This document shows, piece by piece, positions 33,899 through 46,425 of a stretch of 64,000 nucleotides of DNA. Position 1 is the stretch's first letter. Each line of letters begins with the position of its first letter. The notes below the pieces were generated by a model. That model had not been told where the DNA came from. It worked only from the letters and a program-made list of their open reading frames with translations, and did no database searches. A program made the position numbers and the translations under genes. The stretch covers positions 1,348,407 through 1,412,406 of the forward strand of contig NW_003314281.1 of NCBI RefSeq assembly GCF_000143415.4, written 5' to 3'. The stretch is from Selaginella moellendorffii (Eukaryota; Streptophyta; Lycopodiopsida; Selaginellales; Selaginellaceae).

Positions 33899-34878
33899 CT
33901 AGACGCGAGCTGGTCTCGAGAGCCCCATGCCGGTGCCACTACCAACATGCTTGAACGTCTTGGCTTCCAGATTTTCATCGTGACCAGCGAAACCAGTGCC
34001 ACCTTTCTCCAGCGTCACCATGTTCTTGGCCTTGCACGGCCGGTTACACACCGAGCAAGCCTTCTCCGGGATGATGAACTGCTCGGCACACTTCTTACAC
34101 AGGACGTGACCGCAGCTATTGATCACCACCAGCGTCGTCCTGTTCGTCAGCGTGGTGGAACACGAAGGACACATATACCGGTTCTCTTCCGTGTCCTTCC
34201 CTTCAGGGTCGACGATCTCGCTGAAAGAAATCGTGAAGAGCTGCTTGAGCTTGAGCTTCTCCTTCCCTTCCGGACAGATCGTATCAGTCGATGGAGCGTC
34301 GATTCTCTCGGCGGCCTCTGGAGTCGCCGATGGAAGCCAGAAAGCTTTCATGCTTTTCAGCGCCTCCTCTTCGTAAGACGTGACTTTGACGCTGTTGGCT
34401 CCCTGGAATCCAGCCTTTGCGTCGCCAAAGTCGTGGTTCTTGTCGTGGTGAGGCACCGCGCTGTTGTTCTGGCGATCGAATGCCTCGAGCGCGCGCTCCT
34501 TCTCGAGATTTCGCCGCTCCAGCTCGTCCTCTTGATCCTTCTTCTGCTGCGTCGCGAACAACGCGATCTTCCTATAGCGCCCACAAAGGCGTTGCAAAAT
34601 CTATCCTTTCCCCAAGCACAAATCAAGGAAAACCCATACCTCTTGATGTCCTTCTTCTGAGCTAGCAGGGACTCGAGAATGCACTCCTTGCAGAAGAGAT
34701 GGCCCTTTTGGCAGCACTGCGGATCGGTGAGGCGCTTAAGGCAAATGCAGCAGGCATCGAATGGCTTGATCGAATCCTTGCCCAGCCGCTCCTTCTGCGT
34801 GCCATAGCCAAGCTTGCGCCGCTCATCGTATGTGAAGAATGCGAGATCGTTGTTGTTCTTGGAGTGGCGCTGCGGCAT
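33899..34878 (-). CDS. NOSIP-like E3 ubiquitin ligase
   Basis: Two exons (34640-34878, 33899-34571) encode 303 residues. The start MPQRHSKNN..AFFTYDERR is the family N-terminus. The first half of a split RING/U-box is ACCICLKRLTDPQC with GHLFCKECI. A Glu/Arg-rich helix follows. The C-terminal half is CPSCSTTLTNRT..INSCGHVLCKKC with CSVCNRPCK. This is the nitric oxide synthase-interacting protein family; the Arabidopsis member CSU1 ubiquitinates COP1 and SPA in light signalling. The start is chosen at MPQ, although an in-frame Met lies five codons upstream. It converges with THEP1, about 160 bases between stops. Confidence 0.92.
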
Positions 34879-34959
34879 CCTTCCTCTCCTCAAGCCCTAG
34901 AAATTCAAGGAATCAAAACAGAATAAACCTTAAAACTATATGGACTAATAAAAAGGCAA

Positions 34960-35033
34960 TTCCATTGCCGGGATTTGAACCCGGGTCGCCTGGGTGAAAG
35001 CCAGGTATCCTGACCGGACTAGACGACAATGGA
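34960..35033 (-). tRNA. tRNA-Glu (TTC)
   Basis: The reverse complement gives acceptor TCCATTG with CAATGGA, D-arm CGTCTAGTCCGGTCAGGAT, anticodon loop CTTTCAC (TTC), T-arm CCGGGTTCAAATCCCGG, discriminator A. Confidence 0.93.
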
Positions 35034-35139
35034 TGGTGTGAAACCTTGGAATTTTTTTCACTACAGCCGATACCGCTTTAACCCATTTTAACTTACCACA
35101 TAGACGTTTGCGGCTTTTTACTTTCTTTAACTCTTCTCT

Positions 35140-36425
35140 TCATGGAAATTCACCATCGCTCTCAAACTCGTCGGATGAAACAACTCCTCCCACTAAGTTA
35201 TCGTCCGTGTCGGTTTTGTCGTCCTTGCCTCCAAACTCGTCCTCGGTGAAGTCTTGGTACTCGGCTGGATTGGACTTTGGCCGCGGAGGTTCTCTCTTCT
35301 TGTGCTTGAGTGGAGGCGCCACAAACGCGATCTTTTCCACCAGTCCAGCCACATCCGACTCTTGGCGCATCTTCTCCAGTCGAGCAGCCAGTCTGCTCAT
35401 ATGAGCTTCCAGAGCTTCTTTGCTTTGATTGTATCTAGCCCTGTACAAAGCCTGGAAGGAAAAAACACAGCAATGTTTCAGTGTGATCTAGAGAAACTTG
35501 GTAGAACCAAAAGGCGATGATCTCTGGAGGACTCAGAGATCAAGAGATAAAGAACATGAGACAAGAAGAACGATCAAGCAAAACGGTGGTGTGTTTCAGT
35601 GTGATCTAGAGAAACTTGGTAGAACCAAAAGATGATGATCTAGCAAAACAGCTAGAGGACTTAGAGAAAACAAAAGAAGGTAAAGATGTTGAGTGACAAG
35701 AAGAACGATCAAGCAAAATGGTGGAGTTGATCTAGCGTGAAAGAATCGGAGAACTTGAGAGAAAGAGTGAGAGCTACTTACATTTCTCTTGGAGAGCTGG
35801 TTCTCCGGAATTAGCTCGTTTGGCTGCCTGTAGTTCCTGCCTCGGTACATGTAGACAGTGGTGCCTATGATGTCCACAACGATGCCTCCGCTCAGTCTCG
35901 CCAGCTCGGCCGCCATGTCTTTGATCTTGCTCTTGTGGAACATATGGAGGTCGATCTGGCACGTCTCGTGGAACTTCCAGTGCTGGTGGATGTTTTCGAT
36001 GGTTCCACCAAAAATCCCTCGCACTCCAACCGGAACGTAGTTCCTGTTCATGTTTGCGAGCTTCTTGAGCGAGTAGAGCTGCTCTGGCGTGAGTATTTCT
36101 GGATCGTGCTCGGACTCCTCGTCCGGTGGAAGTTTCAGGCTCTCGAGCCGCTGCTTTTGGAGAGCAAGCTTTCGTCTAGTCTGCAAGGTGAAGAAGAAAA
36201 AGAAAAGAAGTTAGAACACCTGAGATCATAGAAAACAAATGGAAGTACCAATTCGAGCCTCCACATAAGCTTTGCTTCCGGGGTCATGTTGTGCTGCCTA
36301 AACGCTCCTCTCTCACGGAGGAGCTTCGCATTCTCGATCGCTCGCCTTTTCTTCTCGTTCTCGTTTAGATTCAATCCAACGTACTCGCCAGTTTGTGGGT
36401 TCGTCCACCTTGCTTGAGCCTCCAT
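35140..36425 (-). CDS. CRM-domain (CRS1-YhbY) RNA-binding protein
   Basis: Exons 36249-36425, 35782-36180 and 35451-35140 join in phase to 295 residues from MEAQARWTNP. A charged helix precedes the CRM domain, which reads LTPEQLYSLKKLANMNRNYV, then VGVRGIFGGTIENIHQHWK, SKIKDMAAELARLSGGIVVD, VYMYRGRNY. The GIFGGTI loop stands where the CRM GxxG loop lies. A basic-acidic tail follows (KHKKREPPRPKS...). It resembles single-CRM plant proteins of the CFM9/At3g25440 type, which act in organellar intron splicing or ribosome assembly. No transit peptide follows this Met. The open frame continues upstream (IAISSFSSAREQGKRFFCRT), and spliced 5' exons could supply one, so the true start may lie at 36.5-36.8 kb. 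Confidence 0.82.
35474..35730. repeat. tandem duplication inside CRM gene intron 2
   Basis: GTTTCAGTGTGATCTAGAG followed by AAACTTGGTAGAACCAAAAG occurs at about 35476 and 35596. CAAGAAGAACGATCAAGCAAA then recurs near the end of each unit. Two diverged units of about 120 bases. Confidence 0.85.
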
Positions 36426-36935
36426 GCACGAACTTGTCACAAAAGTTCGACAGAAGAATCGTTTTCCCTGCTCTCTCGCTGACGAGAACGAAGATATGGC
36501 GATGGAGTTCGTAACGATCTCGCTTTTCCCTGTGAGAACTTAGAACCATAAACACAATCGAAACTTCCAAAGATCATACCTCTTCTTGGATCGAAAATGG
36601 ATACATGCTCGTTTTTTCCTGTAAGAAGCCTGCTATTAAGAACAATAGCCATGAACATATCAAGTTATACCTCTGGATTCTCGAGAAAAAATTCCTCTCC
36701 AGGCCAATCTGATCGATCCTGTGATGCGAATCCATCACGAAATCGGCACAAAGAGCTAGAATCTGCGTATACCTTGTCGTGATCGTGAGACAGTGCTCCA
36801 CATTCTCCGCCCCGGAGCATCAAAACCCTAAACCTTTGGCATTACGAATGACCCTAGCAGGGATTTTGGAGGGAGGGAGAGGGCTGGCGATTTCGTCTCG
36901 AAAGATCGACTCCTCGGCGACTGGAGCACAGCGCC

Positions 36936-39900
36936 ATGGTAGATTTCATCTTCGGTGAGCTTCTTGGCACGGCGTCCTCGTGAATCGCTTCCAGATCGGT
37001 GCTAGGGCGCCTACATTCAAGAAAGATCCAGGTCTGGACACCGCATTCTTGCGCAGCGTCTTGCGATGGCTGGATAGATCGGCAAGGGTCGCGATGGAGC
37101 ATCAGCAGGAGCCAGTCTTGGAAAAGGATTTGCACGAATTGCGGCAGGAGCTAGAGAAATCGATCGCCTCGGACACGCATACGTCGCTGGCGGCTAATAT
37201 GCTGCTGGATGTTCCCATCGCCGACGGGAGTGGTGGAGGCTCTGTGGTCTCGGGGATTGATCGTGAGCCAGCGGTTGTCGTGCAGATGATTGGGAACTTC
37301 CAAGGAGGTGATGCTGCTACTCCAGCTCCTGCTGGTGGTACGTGATCGATCGTTCCTTAGCTTAGCTTTGATAAGTTTTCTAACTGCGTGCTTTGTGAAG
37401 AACAACCATCTTCATTCCCCGGAGAAGACCAAGAACAACAGGTTCTTCGATTTATCACTGAGTTTCTTCGATTCTTAAAGCAGATTTTAGCTGCAGAGAA
37501 GCAAATATGGAGAAGGAAATGCCTTGAAGGGAAATAAGTTGGCTAAGAAGTTTGGAAGAAAGGTCTATATTGGGAACGTCATTGGCTTTGATCCTGAAAG
37601 ACAGTGGTACAAGGTATGAGTCTCATCTAAACTGTCTGCAATAATGCCCATTTGGCTGTTGTGAAATGTGATAGGTTGAATATGAAGATGGCGACCAGGA
37701 GGAACTTTGGTGGTGGGAGCTGGAACCTTTATTGATTCAATATGAAAAAAGAATGGAATCAATGACAAAGAAACGATCACGGTCCGGAGGAGATAAAAAA
37801 GCGTAAGAAACCTTTGGTTTTTGAGCTTATGACATGTTTTGATAGTCAGGCTAAGCGGATGAGAGATCCGGACGAAGAATATCTAGAGCTGGTAGAGGAG
37901 CTCAGTATGTTCTCCTCGTCTTCAGGAACTTCTGAAGACGATGATTGGGATAGGGATATCAAGAAGACACCGAGATCCAAAAGATCGGGAAAGAAACGAA
38001 AGGCGGAAAGCTTGCAAGCTGAAAGAGGGAGCGTGTCTACTGAAAGTATACAGGCTGCCTCCGAGGAAGCTGCTACTGAATCCGTTAGCCGGAGAGTAGT
38101 AAGATCAAAAAGCTCCTCGGGGAATGAGAACGGCTTCAGCTTGATCGGAAGAGAAACCAGGAAAGTTTTTAAAGGAAGAAATTATATAGGCAAAGTCATT
38201 GAGTTCGATCCGGAAGCAAAGTTTTACAAGGTGCGTGTTTCTCTCTAAGTCAATCTCCTCCTAATTTATTTTTTTATTATGTCTGCCACAGGTTGTATAT
38301 GAGGATGGTGACTCGGAGGAGCTTGAGTGGAAGGAGTTAAAGGCTACATTAGTTTCCAACGACGGCAAATTGCTTGTCAGCAATGGCCACGTTGAAACAG
38401 AATCCAAACAGTCCAGCAATCCGTCCAGCAACAGATCCGTAGATGACACAGAGGTGAATGAACATACTCCAAGGAGGTACCTACGTTAGTTCGCTGCTTA
38501 GTCCTTCCCTTGATATTACCATATTGTACAGGGGAGGAAAAAAGCTGGATGAGATGCCTCTGACAAGCTCTCAAGTCAAGTATCCAGGCGCATTGCATCC
38601 AGCGTTTGAAAGAGCCCGTTTCTTGGAAAATAACACTGAAAAACTGGAGTATTTTGCATGGGGCGAAGTTGTCGCTTTCGACAAAGCTAAGTGTCCCGAT
38701 CTGAAAGCTATGGGGACTCTGCCAACAAAGTCTCCCATTGTTCATTTAGCCGTAAGTAGTTCAATTTCATCGTTTACGTCTAATACATATAAAGAATTTC
38801 AGGCAAGCCAGCATCATCTTGCTGTGTTAACAGCTGCGGGACAGGTTTTTGTTTGGCGAAACAAGCATGGAAACATTACTGAGCGTTGCGATGCATGGGA
38901 ACATATTTCCAGTCTGGATGATAAAACTATAGTTTTGGTTGACATTGCTGGACCAGAGTTGGAGAGATCATCGGCAGGTTACTCTTCTCATCAAGAAGAC
39001 CAGGTGAATTGTCAAAGCTTTTCGGCAACATTTTTAACGCACTCTACAGGTTCCAGATCCTTTTTTCCTAGCTGCGGTGTCTTATAATGGAAATGAGTAC
39101 GTTCTTCATGGTTCTCAGCCTCATGAACCTGTATGTATTAGATTGCTGTTCTTTATCTGACATATTGCCTCCTGAAGGTTCATACTTATTCTTTGTTGGA
39201 GGAATTCCAATATCCAAGCCTTGAAGATTTATTGAAATTGAATGACACGACTGTGAACAATTTGGGCCGGATTTCTCAAGTGGCTGTTGGAACTGTTGAC
39301 GCATTTGACGAGCCTCCATTCATCGGGTACATGTGGCTTCAAGTTATGCACGCTTAAAATAGTTGCAATGCAGGTACATTATGGACACCGATCGCGTTTA
39401 TATTAGATCTGCAACGAAGGACTTCATGGAAGAAGTGAACCACATCACAGGATTTTCGGGAAGGCCTTTGAAAATCCAGGTAGTCTATGCGTTTATTTAG
39501 TTGTCTTCTTATCGTGATAATTTTAGTGTGGAAGTGCATATCACGCTATTATTCTGACTGATGATGGTCGGGCCTGGACTTGGGGTCGTGGTTATTTCCC
39601 CGGCACCGGCAATGCAACATTTTCTGTATGTCAACCTGCTCTTGGCAGTCTAGTCAACCGAAAGGTTTCTGGTTTTGTTTTTATAAATCTTTGTGTAGTA
39701 ACATTTCAGTAACAGGTTGTGGATATTGCTTGCTGTGGTCAGAACTTTATAGCTCTAACAGATGACGGTGAAGTTCACCAATGGACTCACGGACCTCCCA
39801 ATTCCTTCCTCGGCGTTGAGAATTCACCAAAATCAGCTTTAAAAGTTCCAACGGAGGACAAGCTACAGAAGGTTGCACTTGGAGTCGGGGTTGTCGCTGG

Positions 39901-40176
39901 AATTTCTAGCGCGGGAAAGCTCCATACCTGGAAGACTTCTCTTGGACACCCAACCTCTGCCAAATGCGCTACACCGCTGAGTCGTGATGAGAAAAGTAAA
40001 GATACCTTTGTTGCTGCACTAGGTATGTATTTTCGGATTTGAGCTAACTAGTCCACGGTCGCTACTTAACTGTAGGCACGAGATCTATGCTAAAAGCCTT
40101 CTGCGTTGCTGGCTCGTCAATAGCAGTCGGGCGAAAGAAGCCACGAGGAAGGCCTGCCATTGGAAAAGACCCCTGA
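36936..40176 (+). CDS. Tudor-like / RCC1-like repeat protein with AT-hook
   Basis: A many-exon gene. Two Tudor-like modules read FGRKVYIGNVIGFDPERQWY + VEYEDGDQEELWWWEL and FKGRNYIGKVIEFDPEAKFY + VVYEDGDSEELEWKEL. Between and after them are basic, Ser-rich linkers (KKTPRSKRSGKKRKAE). The second half has blades of the RCC1/BLIP-II kind: HLAVLTAAGQVFVWRN, HAIILTDDGRAWTWGRG, FIALTDDGEVHQWTHG, VVAGISSAGKLHTWK. The C-terminus KKPRGRPAIGK is an AT-hook. Together these suggest a nuclear chromatin reader that binds a modified histone tail and A/T-rich DNA. That is inference; I know no named protein with this order. I chose the ATG at 36936, splicing to an acceptor ending AAGAAAG at about 37028, which gives MVDFIFDPGLDTAFLR. 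The first internal Met (37094) is the fallback. Stop TGA 40174-40176. Confidence 0.78.
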
Positions 40177-40350
40177 AGGTGGTGTACACTTCTTGTTGCT
40201 ATTTCTTACTCTTCTTTTCCTCCAGGCAGAAGATTAGTATGTACAATACAGATTGACTCATGGTGACTACTTTGTCCAGTTTTGTATGCAAAATTACAGC
40301 AATATAGAATTCAACTGACTGCTTTTGGCAAGCTCTTTGTATTTACTCAG

Positions 40351-42393
40351 CTACCAACAATCGCGGCAAGAACAAAATCCGTTCTCGAAGTGGTGAAACC
40401 TGGTGGCGTCCCTGACAGCAATTTTTCTGTTTAAATGTTTGGACAGAAACTTGATGACGTTATGGCAGTCCGAGCAGACTCTGAGGTTCTTGACGATGCA
40501 AAGAGACGCCTCGGGTGGAGTGTTGAGAACTCCAAAGGCAAGTGCAAGCTTTTCACTGTGGTAACTTAATGACTGCTCCGTTTCTTCTTCTTCCATTTCA
40601 GCTATCCTTGTGTCTGGAACGTACCCGGCCTCCTTCATCTTCTGGAACAGCCTCCTCAGCTCGTTATAAGCGTCATCTCTCCGTGGATGCGTCTCATCGA
40701 GTGAATAAAACTCGTTGGTCTGGCCTTTGATGGTGATTGTACTCTTTCCAGGTAGCTTCTTTCTGCACTTGATTCTTATCTGGTCTCTGAGTTTCATTTC
40801 CGCAGCTCTGTCCCCAGCGCTGGCGTAGATGTTGGACAGCATAACATAAGGTGCTGGATCTTTTATGGAGCTCTCGTCCAACTCAAAGAGATGGTTAGCA
40901 ACCCGGCCTGCCCGTTTCAAGTCTCGGAAAGTCCGGCAAGCACTGAGTAAGCTCGTCCATGCTACAGCACCGGCTTTAAATGGCATTTTAGTGATGAGAG
41001 TTTCTGCGTCTTTCAGGTAGCCAGCCCGTCCAAGGAGGTCAATCGCGCACAGAAAGTGTGACTCGTTTGCAGTGACACCATAGTAGTCACCACTTACCAA
41101 CGAGCTGAAGATATCAGAGCCTTCGTCGAACAAAGCGCCGTGGCTACAAGCAGAGAGAGTGTTGATCAGCGTTATCCCGTTGGGCTCCACTCCTGCTTGA
41201 ACCATGATCCGGAAGATGTCTAGAGCTTCGGAGCTGTATCCATTCTGTGAGTAGGCCGCGATGATCGCTGTCCAAGATACTACGTCACGGTAAGTCATTT
41301 CAAGAAACGTTTGCCTTGCTAACTCCGGGAGACCGCACTTGCCGTACATGTTGCAGATTGAGTTGGCGACACTGATATCCTTGGCCAATGCTTCATCCAT
41401 TCCGTCGCAAATGAACCTACCCAGTGAAGAAGCCGTGAGGTTCGCACAGGCATCGAGCACGCTGCAGTAAGTCATCCTACTCGGCTGCAACCCTTCCAGG
41501 TCCATACGTCGAAAGAGCTCGAGAGCCTGCTTTGGACGTCCGTTCTGGCCGAATCCAGCGATCATGGCATTCCAGGAAATGACACTTTTGTCCGGCATCT
41601 CCCGGAAAAGCTTCTCGGCCTCGTCAACGCGAGCGTTCTGAGCGAAAGCCGTGACCATGGCATTCCAGGAGACAACAGTCCGGTCCTTCATGCTGTCGAA
41701 CAAGCTCTTGGCCTCGGAGACGCAGCCATTGTAGCCGAGCGCAGAGATCATCACGTTGTAGGAGGCGACGCTGGGCTCCGGCATCCTGTGAAACATCGAC
41801 CTGGCCTCCTGGAGCTGGCCAGTATGAGCGTACAGAGAGATCATCGCGTTCCAGGCAATGGTGCTGGGCTCCCGGGTGGAATCAAACATCGACTTTGCTT
41901 CCTCCTTGTGCCCGGACTTGGCATACATGGTCACCATGGTTGTCCACGACGCAGAGGTCTTCCCGGGCATCCTCTCGAACAGCCGCCTCGCCTCGGGGAT
42001 CCTCCCAGCGTTACCGTAAGCCGCGATCAACATGTTCCAGGAGAGGACCTTTGGACAGGCGACGGCGTCGAAGAGCTTGCGAGCATCTTCCAAGCTCCCG
42101 CAAGCCGAGTACATTTGGACGAGCTGGTTCTGGAGCTCCGGGTCGTGGTTGAGGCCTTGCTCCACGACCTGGGAGTGGAGGCGCTTACCTTCGGCAAGGG
42201 ACTTTGACTTGGTGGCTCGTCCCAGCGCGTCGAGGAGGTTGGTCTTTGCGGCAAGATTTCTTACCGCCTCTGTTGCAGCTCCAGGCAATGCGGCCATGGT
42301 GCGGAGCCATCGCCTTTGGAGCTTCACGGCGCCCAACTCGCGCCTGCTTTGGAACATGCCTAAACCCTTGGAACTGAAACGAAATGGATCCAA
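40351..42393 (-). CDS. DYW-class pentatricopeptide repeat protein
   Basis: Intronless, 680 residues, expected in mitochondria or chloroplast. A basic N-terminus is followed by about ten PPR motifs of P, L and S type (SWNMLIAAYGNAGRIPEARR, SWTTMVTMYAKSGHKEEAKS, SWNAMIAGFGQNGRPKQALE). Then come the E/E+ region and a DYW domain with zinc ligands HSEKLALAFG and CSDCHNVIK. The last three residues are DCW in place of DYW. Such proteins specify C-to-U RNA editing sites, with the DYW domain as the deaminase, and the HxE(x)nCxxC ligands are intact. The first Met is used; another at residue 13 and one at residue 33 also fit. Confidence 0.92.
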   Translation of the reverse strand: MDPFRFSSKGLGMFQSRRELGAVKLQRRWLRTMAALPGAATEAVRNLAAKTNLLDALGRATKSKSLAEGKRLHSQVVEQGLNHDPELQNQLVQMYSACGSLEDARKLFDAVACPKVLSWNMLIAAYGNAGRIPEARRLFERMPGKTSASWTTMVTMYAKSGHKEEAKSMFDSTREPSTIAWNAMISLYAHTGQLQEARSMFHRMPEPSVASYNVMISALGYNGCVSEAKSLFDSMKDRTVVSWNAMVTAFAQNARVDEAEKLFREMPDKSVISWNAMIAGFGQNGRPKQALELFRRMDLEGLQPSRMTYCSVLDACANLTASSLGRFICDGMDEALAKDISVANSICNMYGKCGLPELARQTFLEMTYRDVVSWTAIIAAYSQNGYSSEALDIFRIMVQAGVEPNGITLINTLSACSHGALFDEGSDIFSSLVSGDYYGVTANESHFLCAIDLLGRAGYLKDAETLITKMPFKAGAVAWTSLLSACRTFRDLKRAGRVANHLFELDESSIKDPAPYVMLSNIYASAGDRAAEMKLRDQIRIKCRKKLPGKSTITIKGQTNEFYSLDETHPRRDDAYNELRRLFQKMKEAGYVPDTRIAEMEEEETEQSLSYHSEKLALAFGVLNTPPEASLCIVKNLRVCSDCHNVIKFLSKHLNRKIAVRDATRFHHFENGFCSCRDCW

Positions 42394-45300
42394 GACGAAG
42401 CAGCTATATCAGGTGACTTCTTACTCAATGATTTATGTTTCGCTCACATGTTTCATCTTTGTCCGGATCATCTTCTTTCAGTTTTTTCTGTCCATGCATC
42501 AGCCTTTGTACATCAAATCAGTAATATCATCACTGCTCAGGAGATCGATATTGTCAAGTGCCGTACCCAAGATCGCGCTGGATCGCATTGAGGACGATCG
42601 TAAGAGTGGATGCCATGCTTCGCCATTCTGCCGCCATCCTAGTGCACCCGAGCAGAGGACTCTTTTTTGGGAAGATCCAGTGTACACGTTGTTCAACGAG
42701 GTCTGAGAACCCAGCCGAAATGATTGATCGAAAGAAAAAATAGGACCTATTGAAGTTTTCGTGGACAGACTCTGGAAAAAAAATGGAGGAGCTTTTTCTC
42801 TACTCTGACTACCTCAAAGAAGCGAGAGTTTTGAGTTAAATACCAGCAGTTCGATTTTATTCGAACTTAAAGTTTGTAAGCCATCCACATATATAGATTC
42901 AACAACCAGCAGTGTCCCAAAATATTTTTCTTGAATTTTTATTTCCTCCAATAAAATTTTAAGGTTACGTATAATCCTCCTTTAAAAATGGTATGCCATT
43001 AATATACTTTTGGCCAACTCAACTAAATTCTTTTTGTTTTTTAAATTAACTAACAACTGTGGTTAGAAAACATTATTTTAGTTGTCATAGTTTGGTACAT
43101 TGAAAACTGGTATGCCGTGATTAGGTTTTGGAGTTGGAATAGGATAGTTGTTATGTCCTATTTTAATGATATTGAAAAAAGAATTGAGGACAATTAAGAT
43201 CATCACCTAATATAGTACCATAGTGTATTTATTTGTCACTGTGCTATTGTCCAAAAAGCCCTAGATAATTTATAAACTAAATTTGATCAATCTGGAAGAA
43301 AGTATGTTATTAATTTTTTGTTAACCAAGTATGCCCAGAAGTTGAGGAATATGCCAAGTGAATAATAATGAAACCAAGATCACAATGGCTAGAAATTGAA
43401 ACTCCACTGAGACATTTAGATTGGAGAGGAAGAGAAAAATCATCTGATGAATATTATACCACTTCCAAACTACTATTGGGTTCAATAACTAAAATTAAGA
43501 AAGACTAAAAATGAAGCAATGTAGAGGGTTTTAGTGATTCATGAAGAAGAAATGAAGTCAAAACAAGAAAGAACAAAGGAGTTGTCTAGCTAAACAATCT
43601 TTAATTAGATTGTACTTTCATATTTCTTAAAACCTTATGTGCAACATCTACTATGTGAATATAATGATAAAGTGCAAGACAAGGATACTACTTCTAAAGT
43701 TGGTCTATATCTCCACAAACATATAGAAGTAGTTCTTGATTTGACATTATTATTTAGCATTATTATTTAGTATTAGAGAGATGCTATTGAAAAGTGGCTC
43801 TAATCTTCATAAGTATTGTGCCTTGCTTATATGTTAATTGTTCAAGAGCAGGCCCATTGAACAAGGAACAGAGGTTTTATGACAATGCTCTAACTGATAT
43901 TTTTATGAATGATGTTATAGTGGACAACAAAGCTAATGATCCTCATGAGAAATGTTGGATCTAAGTGAAAAAGTATGAGCTCTTTAACATTATCATGAAG
44001 GCCAAAACAAAAAGTATTCCTTAAGAGTTGTCTCATTCTATGAAATATTGGTGACAACCATTTAGAACTCAAATGTTACATGCAAATTTGGAACCTTGAT
44101 GCAAATGTTACAAATTGTTGATGGCAGTCCATTTATAAACATGTTGAAATCTTGAAAAATAAAATCCCTCTTCTCAAAAAGAGCAAAGAATCAAAAGAAG
44201 TATCTCAATAAAAAGAGATCAAATTAATCCCATAGTTGAAGTGCAATATCAATTAGGCTACATAACAATCCAAAGCCTAACTTGGTTAAGGAATCCATGA
44301 AACTTAAACTATATGCTATTAAATTTTGTTGAGCTTAAAATTGGAAAACCACTATTTTTGCTGAAGAACTTGCTAAAGGGTTAAGTGAAAAGCTATTTTG
44401 GATTGCTGCAAAAGTTCCATATGGCTTCCATGGAATATCAACATTTGACTAGAGCTGAAGAAGGGGATGTAAAAAACCATCAATCAAAAGTGTTTAAACT
44501 ATCAAGAGTTAGTTATCAAGAGAAGAGAAGATGACAAAAATTATTAACAATATACTCAAAAAAGAGAAAAATGGATTTGTATTGAATATGTTGAGTAAAA
44601 AGTCCTAGAAACCTTACTTTTATCTCTAGAAATTAATCTGATCCAATCTCAAATTAATCTATGAACCTAATTTGGATATGAGTCTATGCTAATCCTAGAT
44701 GTTATCTATGTGTATTTCAATTCTTACATGACATGAAGAAGTCAATTGCTAATTTAAATAGCCTTACAACTGCACAAAAGCAAGAAAAAGCATTGCTTAG
44801 TGATCATATAGTGACTAGATCCTTATGTGTACATATGTGTGTACTTCTACTCACTTGGCTTCTCATCAAGATTGTTTTTTTCATGATACAAGGGTAACAA
44901 ATCAACTAACATCAAATGATTGCTGATTCAAGTATTTTGAGTGTTTAAGCAACAAGAGCTTTATGTGTCATGCTTTTTAAGCTTGCCTTTAGAGTATTGG
45001 CGGTGCCTTTTCAAAGCTATTAATTTTAAGATGCAAATGAGAATATTCTTTACAGGGTGCAAACATTGTTTCTATTATAATAAAACATCTTTTAGAACTT
45101 ATTTCTATTTATCTTGCTTTTATATAGTATGTAAATATATGCACTTGGATTGATACAACACCTTTATATATCAGAAGAATTTTAGCTATAATATCCTACA
45201 ATCATGTCACCTGCCCCTTGATAATATTAATTTTTTTTAAATAAAATCTTTCTACTACATCTGTAGTTTTTGAACTTATGTAGATCATAAATAGATAGTG

Positions 45301-46280
45301 AACTATAGATGTTGCCAGCATATAGCAAACTTCATTACACACTATCACATTAACCCAAAACCTTAATTTATATATAAAAGCCAATTAGTCTCATTATACT
45401 AATTATAGTATATGAAATTTCTTTAATGTCATTACAAGTTGTCAATGGTAGTTTCTTTGACTTAGTTGTTATATAAATCAATGTTACACATAAAGATCCA
45501 CCAGCAATATACACAACCACAAGCAATCCTGGCCAAGATCTTTTACAGAGTTATGGCGGTAATAAATAAAGGAGTGGTTTGAGGCTGCATTGCAAGGGAT
45601 GAACCACACTAAATTACCAAACTCCAACTTCTAAGTTTATAATCCTCAGGTTGTGGAAGAATAGTGGTGTCAATTATACTCTTCTGTCAATTTAAGTTAG
45701 TGATTTTAAGTTGATGAGGGCTTTTCTATTGTCAACTTCTAATAACAAATATGCCTAGGTGTAAGGCAATTGCAATTAGTATTGGGCACTTTCTCCATAA
45801 TCAAGTGGTATTCTAGTATTCAAATGAGGATGCTGATACTCTCCTATATTTATGGTCTAAGCATTTCATGTTTTACATCTTGACATTTTGACATTTATAT
45901 ACTACACAACTATTTATGATTCATAAACACAGCTTTCAAGAAGATAATTTCAAAATACTGATAATCTAATATTATAAGTAGAGTTATATTTTTTAGCCTT
46001 ACTCTTTGAATATTTTCTTAACCTCATGTTGGGAGGAATCCTGATATATATACTGATGAGGATTATAATTCACCCATATATTAAATATAAGAGAATGTCA
46101 AAAGTGTAAGTAACTAAAGAGAAGAATTTGAGAGATGATCTATTATGTGGTTAAGTTTACATGAGTTCAACTTTTCTTTTTAGAAATGGTGCATATATAA
46201 ATGAAAAAGGATAAAACTAAATTGCACTTTATGGTTCTTTGGAATGGAACAATAACAGTTCATAATAATACATCTAAGAA
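42394..46280. other. AT-rich DNA, no gene seen
   Basis: About 3.9 kb with only sub-100-codon frames and no recognisable domains on either strand. The first 350 bases hold the upstream region of the PPR gene. The rest has the texture of old transposon DNA. Confidence 0.55.
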
Positions 46281-46425
46281 ACAAAAGCAAAATTAGGCAG
46301 AGTGATGCCCTTTATATATCACTATCTATCTTTGAGCAGCTAGAGACAGCTTGCCCTAGGGCAGGAGTGTAACCGGGTTGACACACAATTCTGAAGTTAA
46401 TTATATTGAATAAATAACATCTAGA

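Noticed and set aside
33791-34660. 289-codon plus-strand frame
   Set aside because: Antisense to NOSIP, which has conserved RING-type ligands on the other strand.
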